Of a stretch of 64,000 bases of DNA, positions 1 through 12,075 are shown piece after piece (position 1 is the first letter of the stretch; the number at the start of each line of letters is the position of its first letter). This DNA comes from Actinernus sp. WN-2022 (taxonomy: Eukaryota > Cnidaria > Anthozoa > Actiniaria > Actinernidae). The DNA lies in the NCBI GenBank assembly GCA_030867875.1, contig JAOWCC010001501.1, positions 31,516,792-31,580,791 on the forward strand, in the 5' to 3' direction. The position numbers and the translations under genes were made by a program. The notes under the pieces were generated by a model. That model was not told the origin of the DNA, made no database searches, and saw only the letters and a program-made list of their open reading frames with translations.

Positions 1-380
1 TAAGGCAGTTTTCTGTATACTTTCAAGGTCCAAAGTTATTTAATTCACTTGATACTGAACTTATTAACTCCGCCTCCCTTTCTCTTTTCAAAGTAAATTT
101 TAAATCCTATCTCTTTGGTAAATATTAATCATGATTAATTATTATTAAGAATACAGGTAACGCAAAAAATAACAAGGAAAAAACGCCAGTTCGTCATAGT
201 TACTCGTTATGTCTATCCACTTGCTGTTATTTTAAGAGGAAGCCTAAATTCACATAAGCCCTTAATGGTTTCTTTTTAGGCTTCCTCGCCATTAACCTTT
301 ATATATATTTACTTTGTATTATCTACTTTGTAACTTCTATTAGTGGCGAATAAAATACAATACAATACAATACAATACAA
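1..380 (+). mobile_element. 3' end of a CR1/L2-type LINE, cut by the window edge
   Basis: The first 130 bases carry a decayed reading frame whose end reads like the C-terminus of non-LTR retrotransposon ORF2 (SLFKVNFKSYLFGKY). A 3' untranslated stretch follows and ends in a five-fold AATAC microsatellite at about 350-380. Short tandem 3' tails in place of poly(A) are typical of CR1/L2-group LINEs. The element is 5' truncated by the window start. The family assignment is inferred from the tail and the short protein match. Confidence 0.6.
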
Positions 381-1185
381 ACAGTCCCATGCGTTTGATA
401 CAGCCACAAGACTGAAGAAAAGCTGAGTAGATTGAACAGGTAGACAATGTCCAACAAATGTGTAAATATTCTTAATATATCCTAATTTTAAGTGTTATTC
501 TCACAAATTTATAGATCGGCTTGGCCAGATTTCGGGTACACTTTCGCCGATCGTTCTCGTTTGCACTGCATGCTAAACAAAACTAAATTGCCAAAGAAAG
601 AGCTGCTAGTAAGCTTAACAATTAACTGGTATGTGAGGTTCAGGGCCTTGGTAGGGTTAAAACATAGCTGATTGGTTATAATAATTAGTCTAATTACAAC
701 CAACTGCAACGGTTTTGAAATTAAAATCAGGGCCTTGAAGCTATTAATACCTGTCTAAACCGGTTTTGTAGGCAAATGGGTCTTTTTTCAACGAGCCTTG
801 CATGATGTCCACCAGATTTGCTGATTTATGAAAGGTTCAGTTTTGTCTATCAAATGTGTTCTTTTTTTTGGAATCGGGTTTACTTGTCCGCTAGATTTGG
901 TCATTTGTAGGGTACTTTTTGAGAAAACTTCTATTCCGCAGTGCAGCATCGGGGATTAGTATTATACGCTAGATCTGAGGACTTTGGTTTATTTAACCTC
1001 GCATATTACTCCTAAGAAATGTTTTTGCGTATATTAAAAACATGTCTTCCAGAAATGCTGTTTTTGTTCAGTATGGTTTTGTCTTTGCACCGCCATAAAC
1101 GGGCAAATTACGCTTCCGAAAAACAGAGCAATTCAAACAATAGTTTATAAAAATGAATCTTCGTGTATCTTGTATATAATTTATC
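381..1185. other. Intergenic, no gene recognised
   Basis: AT-rich sequence with short ORFs only. None has a recognisable product or a conserved motif. Confidence 0.5.
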
Positions 1186-1310
1186 ATTATTAAATGGTCG
1201 AGTTTCTTGGAGTCTCGGAAGGCCGTAGAAAATCGAGCAATCTGATTGGCTAAAACATAAAAACGCATATTAGATCGGCGCGCGCGGGTTCTGAGGAAGA
1301 CCGGTCTTCG
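1186..1310. repeat. Dispersed repeat, copy 1 of 2
   Basis: This stretch and 1,855-1,960 share the order ATTAAATGG, TTTCT(T/C)GGAGTCT, AAATCGAGCAA, AAAAACGCAT and a GACCGGTC core near the end. Both are diverged. The palindromic end (GAAGACCGGTCTTC at about 1,297) suggests an inverted-repeat transposon end, but no partner end was identified. Confidence 0.45.
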
Positions 1311-1854
1311 TATCAACTATTGTGTCTGTCTGCCCTTGAAAATATTTTGACACTGCTTCGTAAACAAAGCAATTTCTGTTCAGTTTCAGCCTTCAGATAT
1401 AAGAAATCCGTGATAAAAACGACTTTTAAAGCCCAAACGAGTTAGAAATTGAGAAATTAGGAAAATGTCACAACTAGTCAGTACTAGTGCATCGACCGCC
1501 ATCTTCTAATTCGTCGAGACGATTTGTGTATAAAATAGAACACGTCCAGTTCGGAGTTTCGATTGGAATATTGCGTTCCATTTACACGAACCCCATGTAA
1601 ATGGTAAACAACCTGAGTTCAGGTAAAACGGTTTTCAAACCGGCCAATCACAGCGTTGTATTTTAGTAAGAAAGCCAGTGCGCGCTTTCACAATGTAAAT
1701 AAAAAGAAATAATAAATAAATGGAAAATAAATAATAAACAAATAAAGGCCCCAGAAATATGTTAAAATGGCCATATAATAAACACCGTATTCACCGAGCT
1801 TTGTCGGTCTGTAAGTCGCTGCCCTCCGTCGGTACTTTATCTAATAGTGGAGAG

Positions 1855-1960
1855 ATTATTAAATGGCCGAATTTCTCGGAGTCTGGACACGAGTAAATCG
1901 AGCAAACAGGCAAAAACGCATTTAAGATCTAGACCGGTCTAGATTCTCCGCTTAAATTTC
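1855..1960. repeat. Dispersed repeat, copy 2 of 2
   Basis: Second copy of the motif at 1,186-1,310, in the same orientation and about 670 bases away. It ends with GACCGGTCTAG. Confidence 0.45.
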
Positions 1961-4900
1961 AGGGAGCAGCGAGAGAGACGACGAAGAAGTGATCAACAGC
2001 TTTTGAACTGATGCTCTTCCCCCCTCCCCTCCCCACAATAACAATAACACTAAAATACTACTAATGATGTGAAAACCTAGACAAGATTTTGCTAAGTATA
2101 CCAAAGTAGAAGAATGACAAATGAAAAACATACCGTTTATGGAAGAGCTCAACAAGTTGTTTTGGTAGATTCTTCAATCATACAGGCCCCGGCTTCGGCA
2201 AACAAGATGGCAACGATGAGAGGTCGGTGTCTCTCATTGAATGCTAATCAAATAAGTTTTACACATCTTTTCATTTATCTGCAGTTGCTGTCATCTTTAG
2301 TGCTTCTTCTGTTACGCGAGATCCGATCCACGGACTATTTTCTTGGAGCACTATTATCGAAAAGTTTGACTAAGCTCCACATGCGTTGACAACGTCGACA
2401 CAACTGCCTCGAGATCTGTATAAAAAAATTCCCGTTCTTCGTGAACGTTTTAGCTGATGAACCGGTGACAATTTTAGCACCCCGTTTACTTTCTTTGGGA
2501 ATTGGGCTCGAAGTGAGAGCTTTGCTGAAAAGCGACCAGTTTAAGTTCCTTCCTCGACTCTTCAGTCCCGCCAATCAGCCAGTTGCGTGTTATACATGCG
2601 TGCTTTCCTCTTAATGTAAATATTAAATTAAAGAATGTAAATTCCCCTCACATAAATATAAAAAAATTGCCATATAATAACCGGACTCTATGGGAGAATC
2701 TTGATCTCGGTCGTACCTACCTTCAGACCTCAGACAAGAGTCTCCCATATACAGACCTCACGCTCGTTTTAATAAGAACTGGGTGTAAGGTATACTATTT
2801 ACGACTGAGTTCACAACGGCAGCGTACGTAGTACGGTTAAATAAAAAGAATACGTTTTTTTGTTTACCGGTAAGTGACGTATGTACATGTTCACCCTAAT
2901 GTGATTTTCTTCCAGTTTCTACACATTCAAACGTACTTGCTTATAGTCTAAACTTCAAGCGATCCTTGGACACGGAGTTTGCTAGAAGAAGAGAAAACGA
3001 AAAGATGCATCAGTCGTTTGATGAAATAAAACAAAATGAAACTTGACGGACAGAAGCTGTTGAGTGTATGGTACTTAGTTCTAATCGATTCTTTTTCATG
3101 CAACTTTAATTATGTTTTGCCTTTTATTTAAATCAATCATTTCAAACAGCTAATGAACAAACGAAAAATATAAATAATATCGCACTTTCCAAATGAACAT
3201 TAAATTTGAGTTTGGTGTATCAGCGCCAAAAACAACTCCTATCTAACGTTGATACTGATGTGGTGTTGGCGCGGCAGGTGATTTGTTCTCTTGATGTTCT
3301 GCCCTCCGTCGTGCTTTTAGCCATCTCAGGATTTATAACGTAGCTTAGATAAGACAAGGATATAATTAACCATCGATGGATGTCTCATTTTTAACTCAAA
3401 CACCTGCTGATATGTACTTATTCTAGCACATGTCATTCAGGATGTAGTACAAAAGCAACCAAACTAAATTAATATTAAAACTTTGCCCTCCTTTTCATCT
3501 CTTTTTTCCATATTCAAAATTTTATAAAATTAAGCAAAAAAATTCGTTTTCATTCTAATTTGTTGTGGTAAACTGTCGAGATTAGCTCTTTGTATAGAAT
3601 AGGTTTAATATTATAGTGCAGTCAGTTGAATATTTCACTGGTATCTTAAAAATGTAGATCTCACTCTACTCTGAGGGGAAAATTCGTACTATTTCAAATC
3701 AAAATTATATTTTTCAGAGAACAATCAGTTGAACTTGATTGCGTAGAAAAGAGGAACTAAAATTAAATTAAAACAAAAATAGTTGAATGGTTTGCCGCCA
3801 GTTTTTCTAAAAAAACATACACATTCTCAGCATGAGATCTAGAGTTAATATGAAAATAACTAGTAAATCAAAATTAATATTTTATGTGTTCTTATGTGTC
3901 TATGTCTTATGTGATACTTACGTACCCCTAAAGGAACGATTCTCTCTATTTTATTTTACTTGATATTTGAATATTTTCGATAATAATTTTCCAACAAAAT
4001 ACATATATTACGTACTTAGCAATATTCACTTTGGATCACACTTTACCATTAATGCTCTCCTTGACGAGATAAAGCTTCCGTGATAAAGCATAACATCCCA
4101 TGCTTACCCGAATAAACAAACATGCCTTAAACTTGATCGAAGGTGACTGACAGCTAGTGCTATTAATTGAAGTAAAGATGGTTTTAAAATGGAGTTTTGA
4201 GATCAGTGTCATATTTCATGAAAGACAAGCTTTTAACCTAAGAGGGCTGTAAACATTTTTGATGTTTCTTTAATTCATTGCATTGTGATCACTAGCTTGG
4301 TAAAAAGGAACTGTCTAGAACGTGACGCCTAATTTGCAAATATTTCAAGTTCTCCGCAAATCAAAAGCCAGTAAAAGAAATCATTGTGCCAACAAAATAT
4401 CTGACTTGGTTTTATATAGTGTAAGTTTGTAGAAAATTGACAACAAATTGTCGGAAACTTGTTGCTCGATATTTTACTTAAAATACAAAATATAGCTTGT
4501 TTATCGCACACTTACTTTGGCAAAGAAACGAACGAAATGATGATTTTCCAATGATCTTGTTTTTTGAAGTTAGTTTTTCTCATTATCTCCTATTGTTCCG
4601 TCCATTAAACCGATATTGATCATGATATTTGCTAAGGCTTTACTAAACGCAAATTGAATTTTGACACTTGAAGATATCATAATTGTCTTTTATTCATATT
4701 CACTGAATACAAACTATCGGCTATACAACACATCGCAACGTTGCGCAAATGAACAAGCTAGAGGTATGTTCTTTCTACGAAATGCTACATCGTTTCAAAA
4801 ACGTAAAAAACAATGAAATCGACTAAAATATCAATAGTACTAGTGCAATAGTCCCGTTCACGGATAACACAAGACAGGCAACAAAGTTTAATATTGAAGA

Positions 4901-5204
4901 TTTTCAATACTTCTTTTAATTTTAAAATATGTTTTGTTATCGATGCCTTGGTTAATAAAACAATTATCATGTTCGATATTTTATGCAACTCGGGCCTTCG
5001 GCCCTCGTCGGCCGCTGAGCATCTGGCCATATTTCGCGCGATCTTGCAGGATAATTGTTAAATATTTATCGTGATCGCAGGTAAGCGTAATGCAATTTTA
5101 CGCATTTTCAATAATGGCCATTTCATTTCGTAACAGAGCCAATTTGTAACAATGATGCAGCATGACTGAAAAAGGCAAAGCCCCGTCAAAATAATGTTTT
5201 AATT
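1961..5204. other. Long AT-rich interval, no gene recognised
   Basis: Short ORFs only. The best looking (2,114-2,389 plus, 2,335-2,574 minus) overlap on opposite strands and match nothing I know. A possible 5' splice donor on the minus strand at about 2,142 follows a GCCATCTTG motif, but no coding exon is supported. The piece around 2,660-2,760 resembles repeat sequence also present near 1,760. Confidence 0.4.
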
Positions 5205-5625
5205 TAAAAATATGTTTGTCATTGCCGTTTCGACTTCCGTCCACACTAAAACAATAAAAATGATGTTGAAAACCCTTCTCCAGCGGGAGCTTTTGAAAGA
5301 GTCACGGAGCAAGCACAAAGAAGAGGGCTGCGTGCCTTCGTGTACACAAGAGCAAAACGAGATCAATATAAATACGTTTTCGCCTTGTGTAAGACGATTT
5401 TTTTTTTCTCAAAACACGCGTCGAATGATGTGTCAATCAAAATAAACTTTTTACACATGTCAAGACATACACAGTCTTAGTCTGTCTTTAGCTTTTTCAA
5501 CGCATTTTAGCGTGTGGACGGCCGGGTGAAAATAGCAGTGTGGACGGAAATATTTTGTTACTTTTTATAATTAATTAAATGAAAACAGTGGTTTATCAAA
5601 ACGATTAGTGTGGAAATCAAGCGTT
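5205..5625. repeat. Degenerate relative of the GTCCACACTA inverted-repeat element
   Basis: Contains CCGTCCACACTAAAAC near 5,238 and the inverted forms AGTGTGGACGG near 5,550 and TTAGTGTGG near 5,605. These are the terminal motif of the element at 31,363-32,155. Exact ends could not be set. Confidence 0.4.
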
Positions 5626-7022
5626 GAACTTTTATTAATTAAAACAGGACTAAAGTTCGTTGGATCTTCAGCTGAATAATTCCTTCTGATTAGAGACTAG
5701 TGGAAGAAAATATAGTAGTAGTGCAAGAAAAAAACTATTTCCTCTATCGAAAATCTAGATAACAAATCTCGAAGTGGCGATTTTGACGGCCATCGCTCGT
5801 AAATATTCGGTGGCCGTCGTAGTTATGATTGACGGCAGCGAAAAACATGCGCATTATCGAAAATCGCTGTAATGCACTGCGCAACACATATCATTCTACA
5901 GAGATTTGTCGACAGAGGTGGAGATGGCTAGCTGCAGAGTCCCCAGGGTGTCGCAGCAGCGCCGTGATGTCGACTTGATAAAGGCTTCAACTCGCATCAT
6001 CTTTCACTGATATTAACATTCGGCCTTCAAGCGCACTGAAATCTCGCCTTCTTCTCGAGTATATTAAGGCATTGTTTATACAGCTGTTCTGTAACACTCA
6101 AAATTAATTCGCTATCTTTGCTATTTATATATGAAATACTCTACAACTTTGGAGTTAGACAGTAAGCGTGTGTTTTAACATTTGAGGATTGGTGTTTTTT
6201 TTCAGTATTTTTTTATTAAGCTTCATCAAAGTGTTAATACAAACATATAGAAATACAACTTACTAGTAAAAGTAGGTAGACGTACATTGTACAAATAGAA
6301 TGGATAACGAAACTACGAGTAAATAATAGGAAGGCTGGGATACCACAACAGCTTTCGCCAATTTATATACTGTGGACCAGTGAAGGTCACGTGAAGGTTG
6401 ATAAAACGGACAAAGAAATCAAAATCGGGTGACGGAAGTTATTGTTTTGTTTCTGATTTTTGCCTAGAAATATAATTAAGTTTGTTATTGGAAATGGATC
6501 TATCCGGAATGGTTGACTTTACGCCACTGGAGTGGAAAAAATATAAATGGCGAAAAATGGTCCCGAGAATAGGTCAAGTGACATGTCTCTATATGTTCGC
6601 CTTAAAATTAACGCGAACATAGGTCGAGTCAATAAAACAAGAACAGTATTTTATGTTGCAGAAACTCTACATAACAAGGGACCTACGATTTACGTCCCGC
6701 TACTCAACATATAGTGCAAAGAAGTGACTATTTCAATACCACATAATCAAATGCAATTTAACTGGAAAACAAAACAACACTGAAATGTTCTCTTTGTAGA
6801 GAAATATATTCTCATGTTTGACAAAATTCTCATTTTAGTGAATGCGTTCTACAGGCAAATAGATGATAGGTCAAAAATCACAAAACTACAAATTTTACAA
6901 ATGTATAAAAAAAACTCGATACGATGCTCTGTACGTCCAGCTTTCTAATACACTGTATTTTTGGTCAGCTACAAGTTGGGAGCTCAGTTAAGATTAAATA
7001 TATTTGCTCGGCTGCCTTGACG

Positions 7023-7300
7023 ATTTGATTTGATTTGACATTCGGATCAGAACCTGATCACAGGAGTACAAATAATAGGACTCAAGGTCCCTTCTAGGCC
7101 TGCCTCCGTCAGTGGACCTACGATTTTACGTCCTTATCTGAGAAGACATTAAGGTCCAACCATTTGCAGTTGTTTCACAAAGGCAGCACCTTCTACTCAG
7201 TTATTTTAAGCGGACCCTGAGTGTTGGTCCGGCCGGGGTTTGAACCCGCGAACTCCAGCTCGACAGACCGGAGCTTATCCACTGAGCTAACCGGGAGGCA
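7023..7300 (-). mobile_element. tRNA-derived SINE
   Basis: Read on the minus strand, the element opens with a tRNA-like head (7,224-7,298). It has an internal Pol III A box TAGCTCAGTGG (7,279-7,289) and B box GGGTTCAAACCCC (7,235-7,247). The anticodon-loop position reads CTGTCGA (GTC, Asp-like). The acceptor 5' strand does not pair fully with the 3' strand, so it is a SINE head and not a working tRNA. A non-tRNA body of about 180 bases follows, and the 3' end is a short AAATC tandem tail (7,023-7,040). No clear target-site duplication was found. Confidence 0.75.
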
Positions 7301-7374
7301 GTTAACAGTTAGTTGGTTAATTGACCACTGTACTCTGAGGCTCGGGTAGGCTACTGATTTGAACTTGATTGTCC

Positions 7375-7498
7375 TCATGATATTTGTTTTTGAAATTTGC
7401 TAACTTTTCCTGCATTTCTGCTTTCAAAGTGTCTATGAAAATACACCACACATCGAAAACAGGAAAAGTTCGCAAGTTTCAAAAACAAAATGTCATGA
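7375..7498. mobile_element. Hairpin MITE, 124 bp
   Basis: The ends are inverted: TCATGA then TTTGTTTTTGAAA and CTTTTCCTG on the left, mirrored by CAGGAAAAG, TTTCAAAAACAAAA and TCATGA on the right. It has no coding capacity. It lies between the SINE head and the truncated start of the LINE at 7,529. Confidence 0.6.
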
Positions 7499-8420
7499 AA
7501 TTAAAATATTTACTTACCCAAAGCATTCCTCAACTTGTGGAGTACCCCAAGGTTCTGTACTGGGCCCGTACTGGGCCCTTCATTATTTCTTATGTATATT
7601 AATGACTTTTAGGTTTTGTTCTAAAATTTTAAAGTTTCTCTCTCATGACCCGGCTAATCCACAGATCGAATTGCATGGAATTTTAGCGTGTTGTTTTTTT
7701 AGTTTCATTTATTTGCAGATGATAAAAACGTATCTAACTAGAATCCATAGCAAATATTAATTTTAAAAATGTGTAACTCTGGCTAAATCACTTAATAATG
7801 AGAAATCTAATTATGTCATTTTTCATACTGCTAACAAAAGAAAACATGCTATCAAACTTGTTTTAAACAACAAGGAGCTACAGTCTAAACCTTGTATCAA
7901 ATACCTGGGTATTCTAATCGATGCTAACCTTAACTGGAAGTGTCATACTCATGAAGTATCCGGAAAAGTCTCTCGAGTAATTGGGGTTCTTTCTAAATTA
8001 TGCATTTTGTTCCTTTGCGTGTCTTGAGTATGTTATATTGCTCAATAATATATCCTTTTTCTCATCAATGGCATTGTAGCTTGGGGTAACACTTACGATA
8101 CAACTTTAAAGAATTTAGTTGTGACGCAAAAAAAATCCTTGTGCATTATGACCTTCTCCATATATGATGTGCACACTAATCCGTTGTTTAAAAAGTTAGG
8201 ACTTTTGAAATTTCAAGACCTAGGTTTTTTTGCATACAGCGGTACTCACGTTTGACTTTCATAATTCCAATCGTCTTTAATGATTTCTTTGCTCCAATTA
8301 CAAATATCCATAATTATTACAACACACGATTAGCTTCTAAAGGTGCTCTCTACATTACGAAGATCCATACAAATTATGGCAAATGCAGCCTAAGATTTTG
8401 TGGTCCAAAATTATGGAATG

Positions 8421-9342
8421 GGCCTTTTGTAGCTAGGCATTCACGTGATTGTACAGGAATGTACTGGATGGCAAAAAATATTTAACTTCATTTATTTAGA
8501 AGCCTTGTACGAGATCGGTATTGTTATTAGCAAAACCTGTTCGTAAATGCTATTTTTCACCTCCAATCGATTGTAGATCTTTCTTATACAGCGTTTTTAA
8601 AAATGGCTTGCTATCCAGTATCCATGGCAACGTCTTTTCCATGGGGATTATGAGTTCATTCATTCGTTAACGAAGTATTATATCAGCACGTGACTGTATT
8701 ATATCAGCACGTGACTGTATTATATCAGCACGTGACTGTATTATATCAGCACGCGACTGTATTATATCAGCACGTGACTGTATTATATCAGCACGTGACT
8801 GTATTATATCAGCACGTGACTGTATTATATCAGCACGTGACTGTACTATATCATCACGTGACTGTATTATATCAGCACGTGACTGTATTATATCAGCACG
8901 TGACTGTATTATATCAGCACGTGACTGTATTATATCAGCACGTGACTGTATTATATCAGCACGTGACTGTACTATATCATCACGTGACTGTATTATATCA
9001 GCACGTGACTGTATTATATCAGCACGTGACTGTATTATATCAGCACGTGACTGTACTATATCATCGCGTGACTGTACTATATCATCACGTGACTGTATTA
9101 TATCAGCACGTGACTGTATTATATCAGCACGTGACTGTATTATATCAGCACGTGACTGTATTATATCAGCACGTGACTGTATTATATCAGCACGTGACTG
9201 TACTATATCATCACGTGACTGTATTATATCAGCACGTGACTGTATTATATCAGCACGTGACTGTATTATATCAGCACGTGACTGTACTATATCATCGCGT
9301 GACTGTATTATATCATCACGTGACTGTTAGCTGCAAAAGGCC
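8421..9342. mobile_element. TIR element copy A, carrying an expanded 21-bp array
   Basis: The ends are GGCCTTTTG(T/C)AGCTA inverted repeats and the element interrupts a LINE reading frame. The left 250 bases match copies B (26,627-27,228) and C (60,791-61,050, reversed). Shared blocks include GCCTTGTACGAGATCGG, CACCTCCAATCGATTGT, CAGTATCCATGGCAAC and CATTCGTTAA. The right part is the 31-unit minisatellite, whose unit is the sub-terminal sequence seen once in B and C. Without the extra units the length would be about 290 bp, close to copy C (260 bp). Confidence 0.7.
8675..9327. repeat. 21-bp minisatellite with an E-box in most units, about 31 copies
   Basis: The unit is TATTATATCAGCACGTGACTG, which has the palindromic E-box CACGTG. 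Variant units read ATCATCACGTG and ATCATCGCGTG. Because 21 is divisible by three, a 242-codon frame stays open across it (repeat VTVLYQH), but that is a by-product and not a gene. Units 8-18 (8,837-9,067) and 19-29 (9,068-9,298) have the same order of variants, making an 11-unit, 231-bp higher-order block present twice. Confidence 0.95.
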
Positions 9343-9873
9343 TATTGTATACCTGTTGAGCTCAAAGCATACAAATCTAAAAATAGTTTCAAATTTTCTC
9401 TCAAACAGCATCTCATAAATTCCTACTAGCCTCTTCATCCTTATATATGTATAGTTTCTCTTCTTTTCTCTCTTTCTTCTACATAGCTTTCATTTTTGTT
9501 ATAAATATTGTTATTATTACAACTTAAATACTATAATTATTAGTTATTTCTTGCACATTACTTCTGTAGTCTTATCTCTGTCTATGTGTTTTTCTCAACT
9601 TGTATTTGTATGTGTTTCTTTCGCATGTGTGATTATTATCACCTTATATTAAACTTACTAAATTCTCCAGGGTACCTGACTCGATTAGTTTTATAGAAAG
9701 CTATTTCAGGTATCCTGACACCCTCCCTAATTTAATTAGATGTTTATCTTAATGCATTGTTGTTGTTGTTAACTTACAGTGCGCAACACAACTAAGAGGA
9801 CCTTTGGGAAAGGAGGGCCTAATCGCAGATTACACATACCAAGGAAAACACAATATCAACTTACTATTGTTCA

Positions 9874-10503
9874 GTGGGTGTCCGAACGAGACTAACATCA
9901 TCCAACATTGTTGAACCACGTTAGATGATGTTGGAGGGGGTGTCCAAACGAGACTCACATCATCCAACATTGTTGAACCACGTTAGATGATGTTGGAGGG
10001 GGTGTCCAAACGAGACTCACATCATCCAACATTGTTGAACCACGTTAGATGATGTTGGAGGGGGTGTCCAAACGAGACTAACATCATGCAACATTGTTGA
10101 ACCATATGTTGGATGATGTTGGAGGGGGTGTCCAAACAAGACTAACATTATCCAACATTGTTGAACCACGTTAGATGATGTTGGAGGGGGTGTCCAAACG
10201 AGACTAACATTATCCAACATTGTTGAACCACGTTAGATGATGTTGGAGGGGGTGTCCAAACAAGACTAACATTATCCAACATTGTTGAACCACATGTTAG
10301 ATGATGTTGGAGGGGGTGTCCAAACGAGACTAACATTATCCAACATTGTTGAACCACGTTAGATGATGTTGGAGGGGGTGTCCAAACGAGACTAACATTA
10401 TCCAACATTGTTGAACCACGTTAGATGATTCATCCAACATTGTTGAACCGCATGTTGGATGATGTTGGACAGGGTGTCCAAACGAGACTAACATCATCCA
10501 AAA
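9874..10503. repeat. 62-64 bp minisatellite, about ten units
   Basis: The unit runs GGTGTCCAAACGAGACTAAC, ATCATCCAACATTGTTGAACC, then CACGTTAGATGATGTTGGAGG. Each unit contains the inverted pair CATCATCCAACA / TGTTGGATGATG, so it can fold on itself. One unit near 10,430 is shortened. A motif resembling an inverted unit end (GCTCGTTTGGACC) occurs at about 10,597, so the array may be the body of a TIR element covering about 9,870-10,615. Confidence 0.9.
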
Positions 10504-10702
10504 TTGTAAAATGGAAGAAAGGGATTCTGGGTTCTTAATTTACCTATAATTAGTCCGCCATATTGTGTGGAAGTGTAAATGGAGGTGTATGTTGCGCTCG
10601 TTTGGACCGGTCTTTAAAACACTTTAATTGGAATGCAGTTGTCTTCTAAAGTAACTGGTTGTATTGAAGAAATTAATATGGCAATTTGGTTCTTTAATTT
10701 AA

Positions 10703-11152
10703 AATGCATATAAGCCCTAGTCAGTTATCTTTGATATCGATTGTACATGAAGTGGATAGTCCAACGGTAGAATATTCCTTGATTTGGGTGTTGCGTGTAC
10801 GAGATATAAAGGTATATATTTCCAATATGCTGATGATGTGATGTCATCACCGACATTTGCTGAATTTCTTTGTGCTTGCTAATTAAGCTATTTTCTAATT
10901 TATAATTATTTTTGTAAAATCACTTTGGTAAGCTTCAAATATAACTTAGAATTTAAAAATATGTAATTTGTCTCTACTAGTATGCTACGTATAATAAGCG
11001 ATGTCGGTGATGACATTACGCATTAGCATATTGGAAATATAAACCTTTATATCTCGTAAAATAACACCAAAATCAAGAAATATTCCACCGTTGGACTATC
11101 CACTTCATGTACAATCGATATTAAAGATAACTGGCTAGGGCTTATATGCACT
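10703..11152. mobile_element. TTAA-flanked MITE, family M1
   Basis: Arms of about 150 bp are inverted: the left starts AATGCATATAAGCCCTAG, the right ends CTAGGGCTTATATGCACT. TTAA flanks both ends (10,699-10,702 and 11,153-11,156). The arms share with other M1 copies the blocks TTGATTT(G)GGTGTTG, ATATAAAGGT, TTCCAATATGCT and a near-CRE motif (TGATGTCATCA). TTAA target duplication is known for piggyBac and Kolobok elements; which of these applies cannot be told without a transposase. Confidence 0.8.
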
Positions 11153-11439
11153 TTAAAGATATCATGACAACTATATTCATGAGTTTGCGTAAATTAGGAA
11201 CTATACTAAATATTCGTATTCCTGTATTCCATCCAAAATATTTTATAACATAACTACGATATAACGCACGCTCTGATTGGTTGCCTAGCCATGAAGAAAC
11301 AATGGATTGTGCACGCTCTGACGTCACAACCCGGGGAATTGTTTTCACAATTTTTATCAAAACCCAAATGTGGAAATTTATGCTCTTTGAAAATACACGA
11401 GTGTGAATTGATTCTAAATTGCACGAGAAAACCGTAGGA

Positions 11440-12060
11440 TTACCTAATAAGAACCAGTCTACTACCTCTATGTTACTGGCACGAGTACTTAGATATGGTA
11501 TTTTTCTTTAAGGCTATCAGAGGGTTTATCAATTTTAATAACGACACTTTACCACAGGAAATCTGCCCTGTTAGACTAACTAGGTTTAGTAATAACACCA
11601 GCAGCACTGAGTTTAATAAACGCTTCTGTAAAACAACAACATATCAGAAATCCTACATGATAAGAGCCACTAGAATTTGGAACCGAATTTTACCCAAGGA
11701 AACCCGACAACCAGCACTTTCACTGTCCTCCTACACGTCTCACCTTTTACAATATTATACGTCAGCTCTGAAAACATCTTATAACCCAGACAATCCGCGC
11801 ACATGGAAGTCAGTTTGTGTAAAATGTAACTCTGTCCGTAGCCTACTCAGTCCTTTAACTTGTTGTTTTTAGTCACCTTGTGGTTGTGAAATCCTTATCA
11901 TTAGTTCTTTCTTTGACTATTATTAATTTAATTTAGTGTCCTGGGCCCGCAGTAATTGGCTTTAGCTGTTGCAGTCACCCTGCCTTTTATCATTTTGTTT
12001 GTACATCATTGTAATTTAAAACTATCGTTAGTGGTATCATTCCTGATATGTATTTTTTCT
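11440..12060 (+). mobile_element. 3' part of a LINE (CR1-like)
   Basis: A 125-codon frame (11,495-11,872) reads like the tail of a LINE ORF2, with KSYMIRATRIWNRILPKETR matching the usual WN.LP block. It is followed by a 3' UTR with TATCATTTTGTTTGTACATC. The reverse-transcriptase core is absent, so the copy is 5' truncated. The 3' end is blurred where the TTAA element at 12,076 begins. Confidence 0.6.
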
Positions 12061-12075
12061 TCAGGCGAAGCTTAA

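Larger units (their letters stand above)
7529..9778 (+). mobile_element. LINE fragment (CR1/L2-like) interrupted by a TIR element
   Basis: A degenerate reverse-transcriptase frame begins with the motif-B block STCGVPQGSVLGP (7,529) and shows the FADD-like active-site remnant SFHLFADDKN (about 7,703), then KYLGILIDANLNW (about 7,900) and the C-terminal LRFCGPKLWN (to 8,420). The frame resumes after an insertion at 9,343 with ELKAYKS, NSFKFSLKQHLINSY, followed by a 3' UTR ending in a TTG tandem tail (about 9,760-9,778). There are many stops and frameshifts, so the element is dead. A 60-base filler (about 7,637-7,698) sits just before the active-site block. The insertion at 8,421-9,342 carries the 21-bp minisatellite. 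Confidence 0.75.

Noticed and set aside
2143..2215. Minus-strand 5' UTR exon with a GCCATCTTG start motif and donor
   Set aside because: No coding sequence follows in view and the only ATG frame stops after ten codons.
7224..7298. Functional tRNA gene on the minus strand
   Set aside because: A and B boxes are good, but the acceptor stem does not pair and a SINE body with tandem tail follows directly.
8690..9418. 242-codon open frame made of VTVLYQH repeats
   Set aside because: It is open only because the 21-bp unit is a multiple of three and lacks stops. The repeat lies in a transposon and no start, signal or family supports a protein.
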